From NCBI RefSeq assembly GCF_000419605.1, contig NZ_ATTI01000001.1, positions 1,894,501 to 1,958,500 on the forward strand: DNA of 64,000 nt. The letters are read 5' to 3'. A program made the position numbers and the translations under genes. The notes beneath the pieces were generated by a model. It was not told the DNA's origin. It saw only the letters and a list, made by a program, of their open reading frames with translations, and ran no database searches. The DNA comes from Sphingomonas phyllosphaerae 5.2 (GTDB lineage: Bacteria > Pseudomonadota > Alphaproteobacteria > Sphingomonadales > Sphingomonadaceae). Positions 44,372 to 53,811 of the stretch are shown piece by piece (position 1 is the first letter of the stretch; each line of letters starts with the position of its first letter).

Positions 44372-45807
44372 CGGCGAGCCCCCAATCGGCGGGTCGCGTA
44401 CACGAGCAGCATCAAGGCCAGTGCCACCCAGGCCGACAGGATCAACAACTCCGGCACCGCTGCTGCGGCGAGCGCTTCTCCTTCAGGCACACGATACGCG
44501 AAGTCGGGCATTTCTCCCCAGTTTCGTCCTGAGATCCGCTTGCGGCGATCCGCATCCGCGCCCTGTGCGACATCGGCGGCATAAGTGACATTTTCAGCCT
44601 GCATGCGATTGAGACGCTGCACGAGCGCATAGCGATAGGCCTCTGCCTGTTCGAGAAAGCGACGATGCCCCGCATAGTCGGTGCCCGCAGCGGCCATCGA
44701 TAGCGAGCGCAGCGCGATTGCGGGGCTGAGCACTCCGACCGCCCGCACCAACGCGTTTTGTCGACCCTGCGCAGCGAAGCTCTCCGCGGCGTAGCGATCG
44801 AACAGCTCGGACGTCAGTCGCTCGCCCTCGACCGCGAGCACGCCCTTGTAGTTGACGGGCAACTCCTCGACCCGCGCTACGCCGTAGCGGCGCAGCGTCG
44901 CCTGCTTGAACGCGGCGTAGTACGGGTCGTCCGGATTGTGCGTGTCACCGAGCGTGCGCAGGTCCCGCGCGATCGCGACCTCCGTCTGTAGCTTGTTGCG
45001 GAGCGGCACCGCCGCCGACGCGACGTCTGGCGCGACGCGCGGGAGCAACACGATTGCCACGGCCCACAGCGCGACCAGCGCAAGCAGCGCATCACGGCTA
45101 TGCCGCACCAGCGCCGAGACGAGCACGATCAGCACTGCCCAGAGCGCCAGATACGTGGAATAGCCGAGCACGATGACCAGCATCGGCAGCACGAGCGCTC
45201 CATGTTGTGCAGCGATCAACGCCAATCCGAGTGTCGCGGGCAGCCCTGCGACGACCGCTACGACGCCCATTGCCAGCAGCTTGCCACCTACCACTTGCCA
45301 ACGCGTCGCCCCGTGCAGCAGAAGCAGGCGCAGCGTGCCGCGCTCGGTCTCTCGCGACAGCGCGCCGAAGCCCAGGAAGATCAGTAGCAGCGGCGCCACC
45401 ACCTGCAGCACGAAGGCGGGCGTAAGTTGCCCGAACCGGACGAGCAGCGAGCTTTGCTGCACGTCGCCAAAATTGGCGGTGTTCTGGCGATGTCCCTCCA
45501 GGAACATGCTGTTCCCGGTGAACGCGTCGATTCCCGGATCGAAGGCCGCAAGCGGCGCAGGTGGGCGATAGATGAACGTGCCGTAGTGCACCATGCGGTG
45601 CGGATGCCGATCGGGTTGGGCGTCGAAGGCGGCTTCGGCCGTATGCTGCTGGCGAGCGCGCAATTGCGTGACCGCGCGATGATGCGACCATGAGCTGGCA
45701 ACCGCCGCCAGCGTAAGCAGGACGAGCAGCGCAAACGCGATGACGGCCACGCGATTGCGGCCCATCAGGCGCAGTTCATCGCGAGCGATCAAGCCGACCA
45801 GGCTCAC
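44368..45807 (-). CDS. ABC transporter permease, DUF3526 family (first subunit)
   Basis: 479 residues, same architecture as the following gene: one N-terminal helix (VAVIAFALLVLLTLAAVASS), a long outer loop, then six or so helices (FVLQVVAPLLLIFLGFGALS; GVVAVVAGLPATLGLALIAA; STYLALWAVLIVLVSALV). It contains RETERGTLRLLLLHGATR, which matches the coupling-helix region of ABC-2 permeases. It overlaps the ATPase gene upstream and the second permease downstream. A duplicated pair of DUF3526 permeases is common in sphingomonads and xanthomonads, with no defined substrate. Confidence 0.88.
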   Translation of the reverse strand: MSLVGLIARDELRLMGRNRVAVIAFALLVLLTLAAVASSWSHHRAVTQLRARQQHTAEAAFDAQPDRHPHRMVHYGTFIYRPPAPLAAFDPGIDAFTGNSMFLEGHRQNTANFGDVQQSSLLVRFGQLTPAFVLQVVAPLLLIFLGFGALSRETERGTLRLLLLHGATRWQVVGGKLLAMGVVAVVAGLPATLGLALIAAQHGALVLPMLVIVLGYSTYLALWAVLIVLVSALVRHSRDALLALVALWAVAIVLLPRVAPDVASAAVPLRNKLQTEVAIARDLRTLGDTHNPDDPYYAAFKQATLRRYGVARVEELPVNYKGVLAVEGERLTSELFDRYAAESFAAQGRQNALVRAVGVLSPAIALRSLSMAAAGTDYAGHRRFLEQAEAYRYALVQRLNRMQAENVTYAADVAQGADADRRKRISGRNWGEMPDFAYRVPEGEALAAAAVPELLILSAWVALALMLLVYATRRLGARR

Positions 45808-46541
45808 GCTGCACGCCCGCCGTCATTCACCTGAAGCCTGGCACGCAGCGCGCGGACGTCGAAGCGCTCTGGTCCCCGTGCCGCGACATGCTCCGCGATG
45901 CGACCGCCCTCAAGGAAGCCGATGTGATCGGCAACGTCGACGGCGGAGAGGAGATCGTGCGTGACCATCAGCACTGCGGTGCCGCGTGCGCGCACCTGCG
46001 TGAGCAGAACGTTGAAGTCGGCGGTGGCGCGCGGATCGAGGCCGGAGGTCGGCTCGTCGAGCAGCAGCACCGGCACCTGACGAAGGAGGGCTACCGCGAT
46101 TGCTACCTTCTGTCGCATGCCCTTGGAAAGCCCGCCGATCCGCTGCTGCCACGCACGCTCGTGCAAGCCGGCGGCCGCAAATGCATCGGTAACGTCGCTG
46201 CGGGTCTTGCGCTCGCCGGACAGCGCAACGAGGTATTCGGCATTCTCGACCGCACTAAGGTGCTCATAAAGTGCGACGTTTTCCGGGAGGTAGGCGATGT
46301 GCCGTCGCGCGCCTTCCGGATCGATGCCGGGATCGATGCCACACACCGCAACGCGCCCGCCATCCGCTCGAACGAAGCCCAGTAAAGCCGACAGGGTCGT
46401 CGACTTGCCCGCGCCGTTGCCACCGAGCAACGCGGTGATGCTGGCGGCGGCAATGGATAGCGTGAGCCCGTCCAGCACGCGATGTTGCCCGTAAGCGAGC
46501 GTCAGGGCGTCGATGAAGATCGGCGGGTATGGATCGGTCAT
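45804..46541 (-). CDS. ABC transporter ATP-binding protein
   Basis: 245 residues from ATG 46541. All nucleotide-binding motifs are present: Walker A LLGGNGAGKSTTL, Q-loop AYLPENVALYEHL, signature LSKGMRQKVAIA, Walker B VLLLDEPTSGLD and switch histidine VTHDLLS. It is of the export type that pairs with ABC-2 permeases. It heads a three-gene operon with two DUF3526 permeases, each joined by four-base overlaps. An upstream extension of 17 residues is open but lacks a ribosome site. Confidence 0.93.
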   Translation of the reverse strand: MTDPYPPIFIDALTLAYGQHRVLDGLTLSIAAASITALLGGNGAGKSTTLSALLGFVRADGGRVAVCGIDPGIDPEGARRHIAYLPENVALYEHLSAVENAEYLVALSGERKTRSDVTDAFAAAGLHERAWQQRIGGLSKGMRQKVAIAVALLRQVPVLLLDEPTSGLDPRATADFNVLLTQVRARGTAVLMVTHDLLSAVDVADHIGFLEGGRIAEHVAARGPERFDVRALRARLQVNDGGRAA

Positions 46542-46667
46542 GCAGGCTCCCGGCTTTCGCGGCGATGTGACGGGCAGCAGCGGGTTGGTCAAGTGTAATG
46601 ATGCACCATATCATTCTCGTTCGGAGGGCCGCCCGCGCAAGGGAGTTCCGGGCAACCGTGGCAGTGG

Positions 46668-47099
<432 letters not shown>

Positions 47100-47199
47100 A
47101 TGCTCGCTCCTTCGATCCCAGCCTTCGGATGGTTCCGCAGATGAAGCGACGGCGTCAATATCGCGCAAGCCTATGTGGCGGGTCGCTCACACTCGCACC

Positions 47200-47418
47200 G
47201 TTCATCATCACCTCGGCTGTTCTGCTTTCGCAAGCCACCCGGTCGTCTCGCGCCGTTCCTTGGTGAAGATCGATGCGGATCTGCGGCCACAAGAGTTGGC
47301 GCTGCTCGAATGCGCCGTGTTGATGGGGCTCAATGCCGTCGGTAACACGGCTGGATCGAAAGCCGGTCAGATAGCGGCAGTCGTCGCGCTCGGTGGAGGC
47401 GGACTGATGGCGGTCTGA
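47200..47418 (+). pseudogene. fragment of a zinc-dependent alcohol dehydrogenase
   Basis: One frame translates as VHHHLGCSAFASHPVV, SLVKIDADLRPQELALLECA and NTAGSKAGQIAAVVALGGGG before a stop. This matches the middle of class III-type medium-chain dehydrogenases, with the loop before the NAD-binding domain and a degraded GxGGVG dinucleotide motif (ALGGGGLMAV). Only about 70 of some 370 residues remain. The catalytic zinc ligands and the C-terminal half are missing. It is a remnant, not a gene. Confidence 0.7.
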
Positions 47419-47705
47419 GATGTCCTTCCTGACGGATGCGCGGCATGGCGTTTCCACTTACACCCCAGTCGGCTGCGAGGGGCGCGTAGGGCCGAGGCGC
47501 GGCCGTCTCGTGAAGAGAATATACGCCGTCGGGAGTTGGCGGCATCGCTCCGCCAGCGCTCGGTTTTCCCGCGCTGTGCGGTTGCAGAAGGCGGTCAGCG
47601 AACCTCGTCTACCAGAGCGGGGGAACCAGGACCGAAGGACTGTCACCTAAAAGCCTCTTTGCAAAACTCGTTTGTTTTGCCTGACCTTCGACGCCGTTTC
47701 CTGCC

Positions 47706-47733
47706 TTGACAGAGAAGCTCGCCGCTGAATAAT
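47706..47733 (+). promoter_or_regulatory. sigma70-type promoter for the TonB receptor/halogenase locus
   Basis: TTGACA (47706-47711) is followed after 16 bases by AATAAT (47728-47733), five of six matches to the -10 consensus. The start site would be about 45 bases upstream of the receptor ATG at 47785, which has AAGAGGGG for ribosome binding. The ROK protein coded downstream may act here, but no clear palindromic operator was seen. Confidence 0.6.
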
Positions 47734-47784
47734 TCAATCATCAATAAGAAACCTTCATCGCGGAAGGTAAGAGGGGATATTCCA

Positions 47785-50700
47785 ATGCTTCAGTGGCAAA
47801 AGCTCTCGCGTCGCACGATGCTCGCCGCGAGTTCGCCCGTCGTGTTGATGGTTGCGCTGACCGGTCCCGCGGCGGCGCAGGTCGCCACGCCCGATGCGAT
47901 CGCGACCTCGCAGGATCCCGTTGCCGCCCCGACGCAATCCGATGAAGGCACCGATATCGTCGTCACCGGGATCCGCGCGTCGCAGGCGCGCGCGATCGAG
48001 GTGAAGCGAAACGCCGACAGCGTGGTCGAGGCGATCAGCGCGCAGGACATCGGCAAGCTTCCCGATGTCACGATCTCCGACTCCCTTCAGCGCATCGCCG
48101 GCGTACAGATCCGCCGCGACGCAGGCGAGGGTGCGGCCATCAACATCCGCGGCCTCCCGCAGGTAACGACGCTGCTGAATGGCGAGCAGTTCCTGGGTGC
48201 CAATTCGGTCACCACGGTGCAGCCGAACTTTACCGACATCCCTTCGCAACTGTTCTCTGGCGCCACGGTGTTCAAGTCGCCCACCGCCTCTCTCCAGCAG
48301 GCGGGTCTGTCGGGCACGGTCGACCTGTTGACGCGGCGGCCGTTCGACCTGAAGCGCGGCGTGACCTTCTCCGCTGCGGCCGAAGGGCAGTACGGCGACA
48401 AGACCAAGGATTGGAGTCCGTCGGCCAACGGCCTGATCGCTTACCACGGTGAGCGGATCGGCTTGCTCGTGTCGGCGGCGTATAGCGACCTGTCGCTCGC
48501 CAACAGCTTCCGCGGGGTGCAGGATTATGGTGTCTCGTTGCGCAACGAATATGGGCGTGATCCGGCGCTGAACGGCGATGGCACGATCTCGCCGGCCGTC
48601 GCCGGGGATTTCGCGGTCGGCAACAACGGCGTCAGCCGTGGGCGGCCGATCCGCAACGCGGCTGGCGCGCTGCTGGGTTATGACGTGAACGGTGATGGCG
48701 ATGCCAACGACACCTTCATCACGCCGCAATCGCACACCGCCTGGAACCGCATCACCGATCGCCAGCGCTTCGGTGCCAACGCGTCGTTGCAGTTCGAGAT
48801 CAGCGACGCGCTGCGCCTGACCGCGGACGGGTTCTACACGCGGCAGACTCAATATGACCGCACCGCCGGCTTTCAGTTCCAGAACGTCGACTGGCTGTCT
48901 TCGCCGTACCTGCCGACGGGTTCGCGCGACACGGGCGTCGCCTACGGCCAGGGCGTGAACATCGGCGACGTTTCGGACGGCGCCGGCGGCCGCAACGCCA
49001 TTACGCAGAACCGCCCCTACAATATCAACACTGTGCAGCAATATACCTATAGCCTGCCGAGCTTCGACAGCTATTCGGAGACTTTCCGAACGAAGAGTGA
49101 GTCGCAGAACTACAACCTGCAACTCGATTGGAAGCCCAGCGAGACGTTCAAGGCAACGGTGCGTGGCATCTATGGCAAGGCGTCGCGCAAGCGTGATCAG
49201 TCCTATACGCAGTTCAGCCTGACGAACGGGCGGCAGTGGGCGTATAACGGCGTCGGCAACTACCCGACCGGTGACGTCACCTTCAACCCGACCGGCTACC
49301 AGATTTACGGCCAGACCGCGACCGTCGACTATACGAGCGGCGCACCGGTGTTCGGCTTCTCCCCGGCGTTCCTGGCACAAGCGAGCGATCCGTCGCGCTA
49401 TGGCCTGAAGACCATCTCTTCGGAGGGCAATCAGTACCAGGACGGTGATATCTGGGCGCTGCGCGCCGACGCGGAATGGCAGGCGAACGACGACCTGAAG
49501 GTCGCATTTGGTGCGCGTTATGGTCAGCGCAGCGTCGATCAGTTCACCTTCGATCGCGTGTCGCCGTTCTACGCCGGCAACACCGATAACCCGGGTAACC
49601 CGGCGGCGGGGTGCCTGGTCAAGTGGAAGGCATTCGACGTCAACCTCAACGACAGCAAATGCTCGATCCGCGATGCGCAGGGCGTCGCCTACACGGCCGG
49701 CCTGACGCGACAGGCGAGTGACCCGATCTTCGCTGGCCTGATCAAGCAATATGCCTTGCCCGCGGCGGGTGCGCCGAACCTGTACGCACTCGACCCGAAA
49801 GCGATGGACGACAGCGAGGCGTGGCAGAACAAATTCTATCCCGGCAGCCAGAATCTGGTGAACCCGGCCCTGTCGTTCGATGTGCAGACAAAGCAGATCT
49901 CCGGCTACGCGCAGGTGTCCGGCGAGGGTGAGTTGCTCGGTATGCCGTTCCGCGCAAACGGCGGGTTGCAGATCGTCAACACGCGGCTGGACGTGCGTCA
50001 GAACATCGTCGGCGCACCGCAGCCCTATGGTGTATCGGGTGTCGATGCCGGCGACGTACGGACAAAGCGGCAGTTCACCGACTTCCTGCCGTCGATCAAC
50101 ATCGCGTTCGACGTCACCGACAAGTTGCGCGCGCGCGCGGCTTTCTCGAAGACGATGACGCTGCTCGACTTCCAGCAATGGGGCGGCGGGTTGAACGTAA
50201 ACTATGCGATCAACACCACGATCAACCCCGCACGGTTCGAGGCGCAGAGCGCGGACTCGCTCGGCAACCCGAACCTCAACCCGTGGCGTGCAACCAACGT
50301 CGAGGCGAGCTTCGAATATTACACCGGCCGTTCGAGCCTGTTCGCGGTGGGGGCGTTCTATATCGCGGTGGACAGCTTCATCGATCGCACCACCGAAGTC
50401 CGCAACGACATACCCGACAACGACGGCGTGGTGCGCCGCCCGGTGATCACCAATACCTTCCGACAGGGGCAGGGCGGGACGCTGAAGGGCGTCGAGGCGT
50501 CGGCTCGTCAATCGCTCGCCGATTACGGGGTCAACGGCCTGTTCGGCGGGTTCGGTGTCGATGCCAACTATACCCTGTCACTGGGTGACGCCGGACTAGT
50601 CGATCTAGCCGGTAACAATCAGCCTTTCCAGGACAATTCGAAGCACCAGGCGAATGCCGCATTGTGGTTCGAGAAATACGGATTTCAGGCACGTGTCGCT

Positions 50701-50964
50701 TATAATTATCGTTCCAAGCGGCTGGTATCGTCCAATTACAACGGCATCCAGCAGGACGGTCGCGGACTGGCGCAATATCAGATGCCGACCAACTATCTGG
50801 ATGCATCGATCAGCTACGATATCCTGCCGTACGTGACGCTTTACGGGCAGGCATCGAACCTGACCGGTGAGACCGAGCGTTATTACCTGACCTGGACCGA
50901 TCAGGTGTTCAACGAGAACATCTACGAGCGTCGCTTCATTGCCGGGGTGCGCGTGCGCTTCTAA
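47785..50964 (+). CDS. TonB-dependent receptor of the carbohydrate-uptake type
   Basis: 1059 residues. Signal sequence (cleavage near AAAQV), TonB box TDIVVTGIR near residue 54, then the long helical link ARAIEVKRNADSVVEAISA and plug (DIGKLPDVTISDSLQRIAGVQI; AINIRGLPQVTTLLNGEQFL). A large barrel ends in VRVRF. This matches the Xanthomonas/Caulobacter-type large receptor family that imports oligosaccharides. Genes for a halogenase-like flavoprotein, a ROK regulator and a secreted GH2 enzyme follow, as is typical for sugar-uptake loci in sphingomonads. Confidence 0.94.
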   Translation: MLQWQKLSRRTMLAASSPVVLMVALTGPAAAQVATPDAIATSQDPVAAPTQSDEGTDIVVTGIRASQARAIEVKRNADSVVEAISAQDIGKLPDVTISDSLQRIAGVQIRRDAGEGAAINIRGLPQVTTLLNGEQFLGANSVTTVQPNFTDIPSQLFSGATVFKSPTASLQQAGLSGTVDLLTRRPFDLKRGVTFSAAAEGQYGDKTKDWSPSANGLIAYHGERIGLLVSAAYSDLSLANSFRGVQDYGVSLRNEYGRDPALNGDGTISPAVAGDFAVGNNGVSRGRPIRNAAGALLGYDVNGDGDANDTFITPQSHTAWNRITDRQRFGANASLQFEISDALRLTADGFYTRQTQYDRTAGFQFQNVDWLSSPYLPTGSRDTGVAYGQGVNIGDVSDGAGGRNAITQNRPYNINTVQQYTYSLPSFDSYSETFRTKSESQNYNLQLDWKPSETFKATVRGIYGKASRKRDQSYTQFSLTNGRQWAYNGVGNYPTGDVTFNPTGYQIYGQTATVDYTSGAPVFGFSPAFLAQASDPSRYGLKTISSEGNQYQDGDIWALRADAEWQANDDLKVAFGARYGQRSVDQFTFDRVSPFYAGNTDNPGNPAAGCLVKWKAFDVNLNDSKCSIRDAQGVAYTAGLTRQASDPIFAGLIKQYALPAAGAPNLYALDPKAMDDSEAWQNKFYPGSQNLVNPALSFDVQTKQISGYAQVSGEGELLGMPFRANGGLQIVNTRLDVRQNIVGAPQPYGVSGVDAGDVRTKRQFTDFLPSINIAFDVTDKLRARAAFSKTMTLLDFQQWGGGLNVNYAINTTINPARFEAQSADSLGNPNLNPWRATNVEASFEYYTGRSSLFAVGAFYIAVDSFIDRTTEVRNDIPDNDGVVRRPVITNTFRQGQGGTLKGVEASARQSLADYGVNGLFGGFGVDANYTLSLGDAGLVDLAGNNQPFQDNSKHQANAALWFEKYGFQARVAYNYRSKRLVSSNYNGIQQDGRGLAQYQMPTNYLDASISYDILPYVTLYGQASNLTGETERYYLTWTDQVFNENIYERRFIAGVRVRF

Positions 50965-50992
50965 CGTCGTATCGATCCTCATCGTCGCCGCG

Positions 50993-51009
50993 CCCGCCGA
51001 TCTGGCGGG
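50993..51009 (+). promoter_or_regulatory. small hairpin between receptor and halogenase genes
   Basis: CCCGCC and GGCGGG pair across a five-base loop, 28 bases after the receptor stop and 20 before the next start. It may lower downstream expression relative to the receptor. No T-run follows. Confidence 0.4.
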
Positions 51010-51029
51010 AGCGGCGGCACGGCTGAAGG

Positions 51030-52562
51030 ATGAATGTGACGAGCGCTCCGATACGCAAGATCGTCATCGTCGGCGGGGGGACCGCCGGGTGGATGGCCGC
51101 GACCTACCTCGCACGTCGGCTTGCACATCTGCGGCTGTCGATCACGGTGGTCGACAGCGCCGCAATCGGAACCGTCGGCGTCGGCGAGGCGACCGTCCCG
51201 GCGATCCGCGACTTCCTGACGGCGATCGAGTTGAGCGAGGTCGAGGTACTGCGGGCGACCGAGGGCACCATCAAATACGGCATCCGCTTTGCCGATTGGC
51301 AGCGGCCGGGACATGCCTTCTTCCATCCATTTGGTCTGTACGGCGTGGCGGCTCACGGCGTTGCATTCCATCACTATTGGCTGAAACAACGCGGCGCGGG
51401 GGACAATACCCCGCTCGCCGCCTACTGTCTCGCGACACAATTGGCGGACCGCGACCTTTTCCTGCCACCGGCCGATCGGCCTGCCAACGATCTCGGCGTG
51501 TTCAACTTCGCGTTACATTTTGACGCCTCGCGTTTCGCGACACTGCTGCGGCGGCTGGCCCTGGCGAACGGCGTGCAGCATGTCGACGGGCGGATCGTCG
51601 AGGTCGAGCGCGACGGTGAAAGCGGGCACGTCTCCCATCTGCTGCTGGAAAGCGGCGAGCGGCTGGACGGTGAGTTGTGGATTGATTGCTCCGGTTTCCG
51701 CAGCCTGTTGCTGGGCGAAGCGCTGGGCGTGCCGTATGTCGACTGGCGGCGTTGGTTGCCATGCGATCGCGCGATCGCAATCCCATGCCGCGGGGCGTCG
51801 CCGCACAAGCCGCTGACCACCGCGACAGCGCGTCCGGCCGGATGGCAATGGCATATACCGCTTCGGCACCGCGTCGGCAACGGGTACGTCTATTCCTCGG
51901 ACTTCGTGTCAGACAACGATGCCGAGGCGTTGCTGACGTCGCACTTGGAGGGGGAGGCACTCGCCGCGCCGAACCGGCTGCGCTTCACCGCCGGGCACCG
52001 TGCGCGCTTCTGGGAGAAGAACGTCGTGGCGCTGGGTCTGGCGTCAGGATTTCTGGAACCGCTGGAATCAACCAGCATCACGCTGATTCAGTCCGGGCTG
52101 GAGCGCCTGTTGCCGCTGTTTCCGGACACGGCATGTGATCCGCGGCTGGCGGCGACCTATAACCGGCAGTCGGTTCTGGAGTTCGAGCGGATCAGGGACT
52201 TTCTGCTGCTTCATTATCTGCCCAACCAGCGGCGTGGCGAGCCATTCTGGGATTTCATGCGCGCCGTCCCGCCGACCGAGGGCTTGCAGATAAAGATGGA
52301 TGCGTGGCGATCGGCCGGCGAGTTCGTGCGTAACGAGTGGGACACCTTTCAGGACCCGAGCTGGCTCAGCATGTACGCCGGCTTCGACGACCTGCCGGCG
52401 CGTCACTCGCCGCTGGCCGACCGCTTCGATCACGCCACGCTGACCGACAGCCTGGCGCGAATGCGGGCGGCGATCGACACGACCCTAAAGCTGGCCGAGC
52501 CGCATCACGCGTTCCTGTCACGAGTTGCGGATGGACGGACGGAGAATGCGCGTGGCCACTGA
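51030..52562 (+). CDS. tryptophan-halogenase family FAD-dependent protein
   Basis: 510 residues. FAD-binding IVIVGGGTAGWMAATYLARRL at the N-terminus, GVGEATVPAIRDFL, and the catalytic-lysine position in EGTIKYGIRFADW. The halogenase motif GWQWHIPLRHRVG replaces the usual WxWxIP, followed by GLASGFLEPLESTSI. True halogenases chlorinate tryptophan; the many copies beside TonB receptors in Caulobacter and sphingomonads have unknown substrates and may modify sugars or proteins at the cell surface. A GTG at 51036 with a better-spaced AAGGA is an alternative start. Overlaps the ROK gene. Confidence 0.93.
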   Translation: MNVTSAPIRKIVIVGGGTAGWMAATYLARRLAHLRLSITVVDSAAIGTVGVGEATVPAIRDFLTAIELSEVEVLRATEGTIKYGIRFADWQRPGHAFFHPFGLYGVAAHGVAFHHYWLKQRGAGDNTPLAAYCLATQLADRDLFLPPADRPANDLGVFNFALHFDASRFATLLRRLALANGVQHVDGRIVEVERDGESGHVSHLLLESGERLDGELWIDCSGFRSLLLGEALGVPYVDWRRWLPCDRAIAIPCRGASPHKPLTTATARPAGWQWHIPLRHRVGNGYVYSSDFVSDNDAEALLTSHLEGEALAAPNRLRFTAGHRARFWEKNVVALGLASGFLEPLESTSITLIQSGLERLLPLFPDTACDPRLAATYNRQSVLEFERIRDFLLLHYLPNQRRGEPFWDFMRAVPPTEGLQIKMDAWRSAGEFVRNEWDTFQDPSWLSMYAGFDDLPARHSPLADRFDHATLTDSLARMRAAIDTTLKLAEPHHAFLSRVADGRTENARGH

Positions 52563-53811
52563 TATGGCGCCACAGCGCCGATCGGGGCGGTTGGCCGGAG
52601 CCAACATCGAACACGCCGGGCAGCACAACCAACGGGTGGTGCTGCACGCAATCCGGGTCGCCGGCGCATCGACCCGCGCCGAGATCGCGGACGTCACCGG
52701 GCTGACCTCCGCGACGATCTCGAACATCACCAACCGCTTGCTCGACGACGGCCTGCTGCAACGGGCCGGCCAGCGGCGCGGTGGCCGTGGGCAGCCCGCT
52801 ACCCGTCTGGTCGTGAACCCCGAGGGAGCCTTTGCGATCGGGGTCAACATCGACCGCGATCACCTGACGATGGTGGCGGTCGATTTCGATGGCGCGGTGC
52901 GGGCGCGGATCAGCCGCGAGTTGCGCTACCCGATGCCCGAGGACGTCCGGTGTTTCTTCCGCTCGCATGTCGACGATCTGCTGCGCGAAGCCGGCGTGGC
53001 ATCGAGACGCATCATCGGGTTGGGTGTGGCGGTTCCCGACGACCTTGGACGCGTCGATCTACCGGGACTTCCGGCCGACTATCATCAATGGTCGGGCTAT
53101 GACGTGGCGGCGCTGTTCGACGATGCCGGAGACTGGCCGGTGCTGGTCGAGAATGACGCTGCGGCCGCTGCGATCGGCGAGATGCAATTCGGCCTGGGGC
53201 AGCATCATGGCAGCTTCTTCTACCTGCTCGTCGCGTTCGGCCTGGGCGGCGGGGTGGTCGTCAACTCGCTCTACGATCGTGGCGCGACGGGGCGCAGCGG
53301 AGAGATCGGCTTTCTGGAGGTGGACGACGGCGCCGGACGGCGCGCCCCCTTACAAAGCATCGTTTCGTTGGCCGGCTTCGCGGACGCATTGGCCGGCGCT
53401 GGACTGCCCGAGGCGAGCGTGCGTGAGCCCGATCTGGAGGATGCGCGTGTCGCGGCGGTCGCGCATGCATGGGTCGAGCGCGCGGCGCAGGCGCTGGTTC
53501 AGCCATTGCTGGCAGTCAGTTGCCTGCTCAACCCGGGCGCAGTGCTGATCGGTGGCCGGTTGCCGGTCGTGCTGGTCGAGCGGCTGGCGCAACGCGCCAA
53601 TGTGTTGCTCAGCCGACACGGCGCGCATGCCCCGGCGCTGGCGCCCGTCATGGCGGCGGCGATGGCCGAGGATTCGCCTGCCATCGGTGCCGCGCTACTG
53701 GCCTTCGGGCATCTGCTGCTGCCCGCCGACGGCGTAGCCCGGCATCGCGGGCCGACCAACGAACAGGAGCGCGCGGCACGATCCGCACGCACGAAAAGGG
53801 TAGACGCATGA
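52546..53811 (+). CDS. ROK family transcriptional regulator
   Basis: 421 residues from ATG 52546 (GGAG three bases upstream), 17 bases inside the halogenase gene. The N-terminal winged helix-turn-helix reads VLHAIRVAGASTRAEIADVTGL then TSATISNITNRLLDDG. The ROK domain follows: GVNIDRDHLTMVAVDFDG, VENDAAAAAIGEMQFG and FGLGGGVVVNSLYDRG. The usual cysteine-rich zinc motif of ROK repressors is not visible. It probably represses this locus until its inducer sugar is bound. Overlaps the GH2 start by ATGA. Confidence 0.92.
   Translation: MRVATDMAPQRRSGRLAGANIEHAGQHNQRVVLHAIRVAGASTRAEIADVTGLTSATISNITNRLLDDGLLQRAGQRRGGRGQPATRLVVNPEGAFAIGVNIDRDHLTMVAVDFDGAVRARISRELRYPMPEDVRCFFRSHVDDLLREAGVASRRIIGLGVAVPDDLGRVDLPGLPADYHQWSGYDVAALFDDAGDWPVLVENDAAAAAIGEMQFGLGQHHGSFFYLLVAFGLGGGVVVNSLYDRGATGRSGEIGFLEVDDGAGRRAPLQSIVSLAGFADALAGAGLPEASVREPDLEDARVAAVAHAWVERAAQALVQPLLAVSCLLNPGAVLIGGRLPVVLVERLAQRANVLLSRHGAHAPALAPVMAAAMAEDSPAIGAALLAFGHLLLPADGVARHRGPTNEQERAARSARTKRVDA

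Noticed and set aside
47755..50511. A 918-codon open frame on the minus strand under the TonB receptor
   Set aside because: Antisense shadow of a well-supported receptor gene; low-complexity Arg/Val/Gly sequence and no ribosome site.
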